The notes under the pieces are model-generated. The model worked only from the letters and a program-made list of their open reading frames with translations, did not search any database and was not told where the DNA came from. Source: Paenibacillus_AR mesotrionivorans (GTDB taxonomy: Bacteria > Bacillota > Bacilli > Paenibacillales > NBRC-103111). Taken from it: DNA of 64,000 nucleotides. The stretch lies in assembly GCF_046098205.1 (NCBI RefSeq), contig NZ_JBJURJ010000016.1, positions 1-64,000 of the forward strand. Direction: 5' to 3'. A program made the translations under genes and the position numbers. Of the stretch, positions 18,053 to 23,867 are shown one piece after another (the first letter of the stretch is position 1; each line of letters starts with the position of its first letter).

Positions 18053-19303
18053 ATGTCGCAAGCGAATATGCCCAATATTACACCAAGCATCACAGTCACA
18101 CGTGACGATGCGGTAAATTTGCTGCTGTCCTCTATTGCAATGGAGGAATTGGGCCTCAGTCATATTATTAATGCAGAAGGGGAAAAGCTGCAATATATTC
18201 TCGGGACTCTTCCCGGTGTGGATGCGCCTGATGCAACCATTAGCGACGTTCTTGCTGTGAACGAAAGTGTCCGGAATACACTGCGGGACATTGTTAAGAA
18301 AGAATGGATTCTTACGAACAAGCTGGAAACCGTTCTTAACGCCACTGCTTTGCTCGGTCCTACAGGTCCAACTGGTCAGACTGGCCCTCCAGGGGGGCCT
18401 CCCGGCCCTATTGGTGCACAAGGAATTCAAGGGCCAACCGGAGAAACGGGCACGCCTGGAATAACGGGCCCTACAGGATTGACCGGTCCGACAGGAGAAA
18501 CAGGTGACACCGGTGCGACTGGCGAAACAGGTGTAACCGGGGAAACCGGTGTGACTGGTGAAACCGGTGTGACCGGGGAAACAGGCGTAACAGGAGTCAC
18601 TGGTGAAACCGGTGTGACGGGTGAAACCGGTGTGACGGGTGAAACGGGTCCCACTGGCGAAACTGGTGTGACGGGTGTAACAGGTCCCACTGGGGTTACC
18701 GGCGACATCGGTGAAACGGGGCCTACCGGAGAAACAGGTGTAACTGGCGCCACAGGAGAAACCGGCGTAACCGGTGTAACCGGTGTAACTGGAGTAACCG
18801 GTTTGACTGGATTAACGGGTGTTACGGGTGAAACAGGGGTAACAGGTGTCACGGGTGTAACAGGTGTGACAGGCATAACAGGAACTGCTTTTGCCCTTGA
18901 GTTTATTTCAGCAATTGGAGGAAATCCCGGTGAGCAAGTTGAAATTAACAATCTTCCCTTCGCTACTCAGGGCCAACAAAGCGGAGGAATAACCCTAACA
19001 GGAAACAATACTTTTACCCTGCCAGCAGGGGGAACTTATCTTGTCACTTATTTCCTCAACGGTCAACCCAATGGATCCGGGACAACAACAATAAGTTTAA
19101 GATATTTCAACTCAGCACCTACAGTTCCTATTCCCGGCAGTGAATCTGTCACAACTCTAGTCGATACATTAGTTTCGTTCTCTGGTGGAGCTATATTGGC
19201 GAATGTTCCTGCCGGCACTACAATATCATTAGGGTTTGACAATGATGACGCCGAATCCTTGTACTTCAGCAACTACAACATCCAAATCCTCCGTCTTCAA
19301 TAA
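18053..19303 (+). CDS. Collagen-like protein 7 with NIPNITP N-module
   Basis: 416 residues, ATG behind AGGAGATGA. Residues 1-100 (MSQANMPNITPSITVTR, AVNLLLSSIAMEELGLSHIINAEGEKLQ) are nearly the same module as in the preceding gene. Residues 102-280: Gly-X-Y, starting with GPPGGPPGPIGAQG (classical and slightly broken), then GETGVTG repeats. C-domain 281-416: NTFTLPAGGTYLVTYFLNG and FSNYNIQILRL, the jelly-roll pattern of BclA-like heads. The N-module is hydrophobic-helical, so it may anchor or polymerise, with collagen as stalk and the C-domain outermost; this orientation is by analogy with BclA. Confidence 0.85.
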   Translation: MSQANMPNITPSITVTRDDAVNLLLSSIAMEELGLSHIINAEGEKLQYILGTLPGVDAPDATISDVLAVNESVRNTLRDIVKKEWILTNKLETVLNATALLGPTGPTGQTGPPGGPPGPIGAQGIQGPTGETGTPGITGPTGLTGPTGETGDTGATGETGVTGETGVTGETGVTGETGVTGVTGETGVTGETGVTGETGPTGETGVTGVTGPTGVTGDIGETGPTGETGVTGATGETGVTGVTGVTGVTGLTGLTGVTGETGVTGVTGVTGVTGITGTAFALEFISAIGGNPGEQVEINNLPFATQGQQSGGITLTGNNTFTLPAGGTYLVTYFLNGQPNGSGTTTISLRYFNSAPTVPIPGSESVTTLVDTLVSFSGGAILANVPAGTTISLGFDNDDAESLYFSNYNIQILRLQ

Positions 19304-19314
19304 TCAAACCCAAA

Positions 19315-19351
19315 AGGCAAGGACGCGCTTTCCCGTCCTTGCCTGTTTTTT
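19315..19351 (+). terminator. Terminator of collagen-like genes 6-7
   Basis: A perfect 11-bp stem AGGCAAGGACG (19315-19325) / CGTCCTTGCCT (19334-19344), an 8-nt loop and then GTTTTTTT. It follows the stop codon by 11 bp and separates the converging minus-strand gene. Confidence 0.9.
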
Positions 19352-19373
19352 TGTCGATTTTGGACTAAATGGA

Positions 19374-20540
19374 CTATATGGCCCCGGTGGACGCAGAGCC
19401 GTCATACAAACAGAAGTTGTGGTTCAGATTGAGCAGAATCCGGACCCAAGGGATAAGAGAAACATCCTGCTCCTGGGAAGGATCAAGCGGTTGCAATCTC
19501 TGCCATGAGGTCCGTTCCAATACAAGGGAAGCGGACTTCGCACCAAACCGGGAGAGGGCTACCGCAAAGGCTTCAAACCCCTGCATTTGCTGGGTCACCG
19601 GAACGGGTGTAAGAGGGGATTGTGGATTTCCATTGATCCAAATGAAGGAGCATGTTCGGTGGTGATGAATGACATTCAAGAATGGAATGAGTCTATCCGG
19701 TTCGAATCGGCATGGCCGAAATAGAGGCATAATAAAAGCGCCTTTTGCCTGATTCATGAGGTGAACTATAGGGGGAGCCGGTGAGTTCGTTATGGATATA
19801 CACGTCAAATTAGCATATTGCTTTTGAAACCGATCAAGCAAAACTCTGCTCTCCGGATTGGCCTCACCTTCGGCTACACAGATCTCAAACAGCTCACAAG
19901 CGTCTATTTGATCATAAATGGATTCTAGGCATTGCTCCAGAGCCGCGGGATGTTGGAAGGGTGACAGGCAAATGGACAGCAGCGGCTGCCTGCGTCTATT
20001 GGCCAGCACCTGATTCAGTTTATCCAACTCCTTCACACGCACCCATTCTCCGCTTACAGTATCATAAATCCGCGAGATAACCGCGGGATTGCCAGTGGCG
20101 ACACAATAATCGGGGATATCCTGGAGCACCGCGCTGTGGGCGCCAACTACGCTTCCTTTGCCGATCCGCACATTTCCCTTAACGACAACATTGGCTCCCA
20201 GCCAGCAGCTTTCCCCCAATTCAATCCGGCCAGTCCCCCCGTCATCCATGATGTCCGTCAAGGTTACATGGGGTCCGATCAGAACATTCTTTTTCAGTTC
20301 CACACGATTGGCGGCGGTTATCCGGAAATACCGGTTGCACCAGCAGTTTTCTCCAATGATAATTTTGGGGGAGGTACAATTCTCCATTTCTTGGACCTTC
20401 ATGTGGTAGCCGCGTTCCAAAAAAACGGAATTGCCGATGGAAATTTGCTCCGGGTGCTCCCAAATCCCATCTTCATTTATCGCTGTGGAGGTCCCAAAAT
20501 GGTAAAAATGTTCTTCGTTTGATTCGTCAAGATTGGGCAT
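19374..20540 (-). CDS. Fusion of hexapeptide-repeat acyltransferase and family-2 glycosyltransferase-like domain
   Basis: 388 residues. ATG 20540 is 13 bp from AAAGGAGG, longer than usual, but no better start is visible. Residues 1-180: left-handed beta-helix repeats (ISIGNSVFLERG, IIIGENCWCN, VLIGPHVTLTDIMD, IELGESCWLGANVVVKGNVRIGKGSVVGAHS). Residues 185-388: GT2-like (LLSICLSPFQHPAALEQCLESI, FEICVAEGEANPES, ANLTCISITNSPAPP); in place of a DXD there is only GAFIMPLFRPC, so catalysis is doubtful. It resembles a combination of the gene at 4960 with the degenerate GT halves at 3709 and 5699. It closes the collagen-like locus and probably tailors its glycans. Confidence 0.75.
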   Translation of the reverse strand: MPNLDESNEEHFYHFGTSTAINEDGIWEHPEQISIGNSVFLERGYHMKVQEMENCTSPKIIIGENCWCNRYFRITAANRVELKKNVLIGPHVTLTDIMDDGGTGRIELGESCWLGANVVVKGNVRIGKGSVVGAHSAVLQDIPDYCVATGNPAVISRIYDTVSGEWVRVKELDKLNQVLANRRRQPLLSICLSPFQHPAALEQCLESIYDQIDACELFEICVAEGEANPESRVLLDRFQKQYANLTCISITNSPAPPIVHLMNQAKGAFIMPLFRPCRFEPDRLIPFLNVIHHHRTCSFIWINGNPQSPLTPVPVTQQMQGFEAFAVALSRFGAKSASLVLERTSWQRLQPLDPSQEQDVSLIPWVRILLNLNHNFCLYDGSASTGAI

Positions 20541-20622
20541 TGTCCGTGGTTTGCCTCCTTTGACCCTTTCTACTATAAAAAACTATGTGAAGATCATTGA
20601 TTTATTACTTCCGGACTGCCAA

Positions 20623-20651
20623 TTGAGATTTCCCAAAGGCTATGGTATAGT
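20623..20651 (+). promoter_or_regulatory. Promoter of the ABC-F leader
   Basis: TTGAGA (20623-20628), a 17-bp spacer, and TATAGT (20646-20651) preceded by TG one base upstream (extended -10). A strong vegetative sigma-A type promoter. It lies about 265 bp before the ABC-F start, leaving a long leader. Confidence 0.8.
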
Positions 20652-20681
20652 ACAACTAACAAATCGATTGGAAGTGAAAAG

Positions 20682-20693
20682 ATGCGGAAGTAA
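20682..20693 (+). CDS. Three-residue leader peptide (Met-Arg-Lys)
   Basis: ATG CGG AAG TAA, preceded by GGAAGTG at normal distance and about 30 bp after the -10 box, so it would be the first thing translated. Its stop overlaps the next leader start as TAATG. Very short leader ORFs are typical of antibiotic-responsive attenuators of ABC-F and erm genes. Function inferred from position. Confidence 0.4.
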   Translation: MRK

Positions 20694-20866
20694 TGTTCTT
20701 GCTCAGATGGAATGCCTTTAAAACAGCATGCGGATGTTGCCGCTTGTTTTATTGCGTACGTTCTTTCTGCAAGAAGGTTACTTCTTCTTCTTTTCACTCA
20801 CGACCATATAACCTCTTCCATATGCCGCGGTGCGGGTATGGTTTGGCGTATAGGTATGAGCTGTGA
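20693..20866 (+). CDS. 57-residue leader ORF ending inside the attenuator hairpin
   Basis: It starts at the ATG of the TAATG overlap with the three-residue ORF. The peptide (MFLLRWNAFKTACGCCRLF and on) is Cys-, Arg- and Phe-rich and matches nothing I know. Its TGA (20864-20866) lies within the 5' arm of the terminator at 20856-20890, so a ribosome finishing this ORF would mask that arm and favour read-through into the ABC-F gene. More likely a regulatory leader than a functional protein. Confidence 0.4.
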   Translation: MFLLRWNAFKTACGCCRLFYCVRSFCKKVTSSSFHSRPYNLFHMPRCGYGLAYRYEL

Positions 20867-20899
20867 GAAGAAGTTCTTCTTGCAGCTCATATTTTTTTT
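20856..20899 (+). terminator. Attenuator (terminator) before the ABC-F gene
   Basis: A 16-bp stem (20856-20871 with 20875-20890, two G-T pairs), 3-nt loop and eight T. It sits just upstream of the GGAGG of the ABC-F gene. An alternative partner exists: CTGCAAGAAG at 20767-20776 is perfectly complementary to CTTCTTGCAG (20876-20885) in the 3' arm, and pairing there would destroy the terminator. The segment 20771-20776 can also fold locally with 20781-20786, so three mutually exclusive structures are possible. A further hairpin (GCGG/CCGC with AAAACA/TGTTTT) lies at 20720-20750. Confidence 0.8.
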
Positions 20900-20914
20900 G
20901 TGGAGGTTATGCGT

Positions 20915-22393
20915 ATGTCTATGATTCGGGTGACCGATCTGACCTTTGGGTATGACGGCAGCTATGACAATATTTTTGAGGATGTGAGCTTTCAGATCGA
21001 TACGGACTGGAAGCTGGGCTTTACAGGCCGCAATGGCAGAGGAAAAACCACTTTCCTGAACCTGCTGCTGGGCAAATACGAATACCGCGGCCATATTTCG
21101 GCCAATGTGGGCTTCGAATACTTCCCGTTCCCGGTTCCCCACCCGGAGAACAATACGCTGGATGTGATCGAAGCGATCTATCCGGATTATGTCCATTGGG
21201 AGCTGATGCGGGAGCTGACGCTCCTGAAGATCGGGGAGGACACCTTATACCGTCCCTTCGATTCCTTATCCAACGGGGAACAGACCAAGGTGCTGCTGGC
21301 GGCTTTATTCCTGAAGGAAAACCGCTTCCTGCTGATTGATGAACCCACCAACCATCTGGATATGGCGGGCCGTAAGCTGGTCAGTGATTATCTCCGCGGC
21401 AAAAGCGGCTTTATCTTGGTTTCCCATGACCGGGCGTTTTTGGACAATTGTGTGGATCACATCCTGTCCATCAACAAAACCAATATTGAGATCCAGAAGG
21501 GAAATTTCTCGGAGTGGTGGGAAAACAAGGAGCGGCAGGATAATTTCGAGCTGGCGGAAAACGATAAGCTGAAAAAAGACATCAAACGTCTGTCGGAAGC
21601 CGCCAAACGGACCAGTCACTGGTCAGATGAGGTGGAGAAGACGAAGAACGGCACACGTAATTCCGGCTCGAAGGTCGACAAGGGTTATGTGGGGCACAAG
21701 GCGGCCAAGATGATGAAACGCTCCAAATCCATGGAGCAGCGCCAGCACAGCGCCATAGACGAAAAATCCAAGCTGCTGAAGAACATCGAATCCGCTGAAA
21801 GCCTGAAGATTGCACAGCTGCCGTACCATAAGAACCAACTGGTGGAGCTGGAGAATGTGTCAATTTATTATGGGGACAAAACAGTATGTGAGGGTGTCGG
21901 GTTTACGATTGAGCAGGGGGACCGCATTTCCTTAACGGGTAAAAATGGCTCGGGAAAATCCAGTATTATCAAGCTCATTTGTGGAGCGGATATCCGTTAC
22001 TCGGGCACCTGCCGGATCGGCAGCCAACTGAAAATCTCATATGTTTCCCAGGATACCTCCCATCTGCGGGGCAATCTAACGGATTATGCGGTGGAGCATG
22101 GCATTGACGAAAGCCTCTTCAAGGCTATTTTGCGGAAGCTGGACTTCTCGCGGCTCCAGTTCGAAAAGGATATGTCCGCCTTCAGCGGTGGCCAAAAGAA
22201 GAAGGTATTGATCGCCAAAAGCTTGTGTGAACAGGTCCATCTGCATATCTGGGATGAACCGTTGAATTTTATTGATGTGGTTTCCCGGATGCAGATCGAG
22301 GAGCTGCTGCTGGAGCATCAGCCCACCATTTTGTTCGTGGAGCATGACCGTGAGTTTGTGGAGAATATTGCTACCAAAACGGTAACTCTTTAG
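20915..22393 (+). CDS. ABC-F ribosomal protection protein, Lsa/Vga-like
   Basis: 492 residues from ATG 20915; GGAGG at 20902-20906 is 8 bp before it, while upstream in-frame starts are too close. Two ABC domains and no membrane segment: Walker A GRNGRGKTT, signature LSNGEQ, Walker B LLIDEPTNHLD; then a charged linker (about 190-290) and Walker A GKNGSGKSS, signature FSGGQ, Walker B IWDEPLNFID. The DEPLN(F/Y)ID form and the short linker are typical of antibiotic-resistance ABC-Fs of the Lsa/Vga/VmlR group, which bind the E site of stalled ribosomes and dislodge lincosamides, pleuromutilins or streptogramin A. Expression is probably controlled by the attenuator immediately upstream. Exact drug range cannot be read from sequence. 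Confidence 0.88.
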   Translation: MSMIRVTDLTFGYDGSYDNIFEDVSFQIDTDWKLGFTGRNGRGKTTFLNLLLGKYEYRGHISANVGFEYFPFPVPHPENNTLDVIEAIYPDYVHWELMRELTLLKIGEDTLYRPFDSLSNGEQTKVLLAALFLKENRFLLIDEPTNHLDMAGRKLVSDYLRGKSGFILVSHDRAFLDNCVDHILSINKTNIEIQKGNFSEWWENKERQDNFELAENDKLKKDIKRLSEAAKRTSHWSDEVEKTKNGTRNSGSKVDKGYVGHKAAKMMKRSKSMEQRQHSAIDEKSKLLKNIESAESLKIAQLPYHKNQLVELENVSIYYGDKTVCEGVGFTIEQGDRISLTGKNGSGKSSIIKLICGADIRYSGTCRIGSQLKISYVSQDTSHLRGNLTDYAVEHGIDESLFKAILRKLDFSRLQFEKDMSAFSGGQKKKVLIAKSLCEQVHLHIWDEPLNFIDVVSRMQIEELLLEHQPTILFVEHDREFVENIATKTVTL

Positions 22394-22425
22394 CAAATTT
22401 GGTTGAATAGAGGAGGATGTATGAA

Positions 22426-22578
22426 ATGAAGGAGAAGATCGTTGCTGTAGATGATCATGTGAGCTGTCCGACACCGCTGCTGTTGACGGTTCACGATTTA
22501 CAATACACAGCCGCCGGAGCCTCACCTGACTGTCGGCGATTGAATGAGCAGCGAATGATAAACCATTATGCCGCTTAG
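22426..22578 (+). CDS. 50-residue ORF between the ABC-F and Cfr-like genes
   Basis: ATG with GAGGAGG 9 bp upstream, 32 bp after the ABC-F stop. The peptide (MKEKIVAVDDHVSCPTPLLL, then a polar tail ending NHYAA) matches nothing I recognise. It ends 24 bp before a strong hairpin preceding the Cfr-like gene, so it could be a small protein of unknown role or a leader controlling that gene. Too short to decide. Confidence 0.4.
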   Translation: MKEKIVAVDDHVSCPTPLLLTVHDLQYTAAGASPDCRRLNEQRMINHYAA

Positions 22579-22602
22579 CGGATAGCAGGAAAAGGCCGAA
22601 TG

Positions 22603-22640
22603 CCAAGAGAACCGGTTCTGGCCGGTTCTCTTGGGTTTTT
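22603..22640 (+). terminator. Hairpin with T run before the Cfr-like gene
   Basis: A perfect 13-bp stem CCAAGAGAACCGG (22603-22615) / CCGGTTCTCTTGG (22622-22634) followed by GTTTTT. It sits 29 bp before the Cfr-like start and after the 50-residue ORF. Either it ends the ABC-F transcript or it is an attenuator for the Cfr-like gene; no separate strong promoter is visible after it. Confidence 0.75.
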
Positions 22641-22668
22641 CTCCGGGGCTGGATAAGGAGAAAAACAA

Positions 22669-23712
22669 ATGCAGCCTATATCCAAATATGAAGCCATCCA
22701 ACATATATTGTCCGGTTTGAAAGAGCCAGCTTACCGCTTTAAGCAAATTACGGATGCCGTATTCCGGCACCGTATCGGGGACTTCGACCGGATGACCATG
22801 CTGCCGCAATCCCTGAGGACCGTTTTGATCCAAGAGCTGGGTGAAACCATCCTCGGGATTAAGCCTGCCCAGGAAAAGCTCTCCCGGCAGGTGAGCAAGC
22901 TGCTGTTTGCTCTCCCTGGGGGTGAACATATTGAGGCAGTAAGGCTCAGCTACAAGCGGGGCTGGGACTCATACTGCATCTCCTCCCAGTGCGGATGCGG
23001 CTTCGCGTGCCGGTTTTGCGCCACCGGGAGCATCGGGTTCAAACGGAACCTGACCGCCGATGAAATAACCGATCAGCTGCTGTATTTTCATCTTGAGGGA
23101 CATTCCTTAGACAGTGTCGCCTTTATGGGTATGGGGGAAGCATTAGCCAATCCCAATCTGTTCGAAGCGTTGAAGCAGCTGACTGATCCGCGGCTGTTCG
23201 CTTTGGGGCTGAGAAGACTGACCGTATCCACCATTGGCCTTTTGCCGGGGATAGCCAGATTAACAGAGGAATTCCCGCAGGTTAATGTGACCTTTTCGCT
23301 TCATTCACCTTTTGACGAGGAACGCAGCAGCTTGATGCCCATTAATGAAAGGTATCCGCTGCAGGAGGTTATGGATGCCCTCGACCGCCACATCAGGCTC
23401 ACGGGAAGAAAGGTGTATATTGCCTATATTCTTCTTCATGGCATTAATGATTCCAAGGAGCATGCCAAAGCTCTCGCTCATTTACTCCGGGATAGGGTAA
23501 AGAAGGGGCAGCTTTATCATGTTACTCTGATTCCCTTTAACCGGTCGGAGGCCATCGGAAGCAGCTACCGGCAAGCGGAGGCGGATCGGGTCAATAGGTT
23601 TCTTACCATGCTGACATCCAAAGGTATTCATGCTTCGGTTCGGACCCAATTCGGGTCGGACATTGATGCGGCCTGCGGGCAGCTGTATGCAGCGGAGAAG
23701 CGGTTAAGGTAA
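22669..23712 (+). CDS. Cfr-like radical SAM 23S rRNA (adenine-2503) methyltransferase
   Basis: 347 residues, ATG with AAGGAG 11 bp upstream. CX3CX2C at Cys110, Cys114 and Cys117 binds the 4Fe-4S cluster; Cys103 and Cys336 correspond, with a constant offset of two, to the Cfr residues Cys105 and Cys338, the latter accepting the methyl group. Shared Cfr segments include WDSYCISSQCGCGFACRFCA, ITDQLLYFHLEGH, FMGMGEALAN, STIGLLPGI, FSLHSPFDEERS and QFGSDIDAACGQLY. RlmN (C2 methylation) has a different N-terminus and usually Asp or Gly-rich changes near these segments, so I favour the Cfr/Clb branch, which methylates C8 of A2503 and gives resistance to phenicols, lincosamides, oxazolidinones, pleuromutilins and streptogramin A. 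The adjacent ABC-F strengthens this reading. Confidence 0.88.
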   Translation: MQPISKYEAIQHILSGLKEPAYRFKQITDAVFRHRIGDFDRMTMLPQSLRTVLIQELGETILGIKPAQEKLSRQVSKLLFALPGGEHIEAVRLSYKRGWDSYCISSQCGCGFACRFCATGSIGFKRNLTADEITDQLLYFHLEGHSLDSVAFMGMGEALANPNLFEALKQLTDPRLFALGLRRLTVSTIGLLPGIARLTEEFPQVNVTFSLHSPFDEERSSLMPINERYPLQEVMDALDRHIRLTGRKVYIAYILLHGINDSKEHAKALAHLLRDRVKKGQLYHVTLIPFNRSEAIGSSYRQAEADRVNRFLTMLTSKGIHASVRTQFGSDIDAACGQLYAAEKRLR

Positions 23713-23730
23713 TAGGTTAAATGCAGAGCC

Positions 23731-23752
23731 ATCTTAATGCAATCTTAATACT
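23731..23752 (+). promoter_or_regulatory. Putative KdpE site before kdpD
   Basis: Two direct copies of ATCTTAAT (23731-23738 and 23742-23749), 11 bp apart, i.e. on the same helix face. The same double box occurs before the kdpFABC unit (27562-27580). OmpR/PhoB-type regulators such as KdpE bind such repeats. An extended -10 promoter (TGATATACT, 23789-23797) lies downstream. Confidence 0.55.
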
Positions 23753-23867
23753 GGAGCAAAAGTTGTAATGCGAAGCTGATTTTGTACATGATATACTTAC
23801 AAAAAACCTCCAGCCTTCGACGTAACCGGGGTTGGGGGGGAGACACGAAGGAAGCAGGGAAACCCAC

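Noticed and set aside
20900..20914. GTG 20900 or ATG 20909 as ABC-F start
   Set aside because: Both overlap or abut the GGAGG at 20902-20906; only ATG 20915 has correct spacing.
22669..23712. Calling this gene rlmN
   Set aside because: The N-terminal segments and the constant offset of all five key cysteines fit Cfr better. A phylogenetic tree would be decisive.
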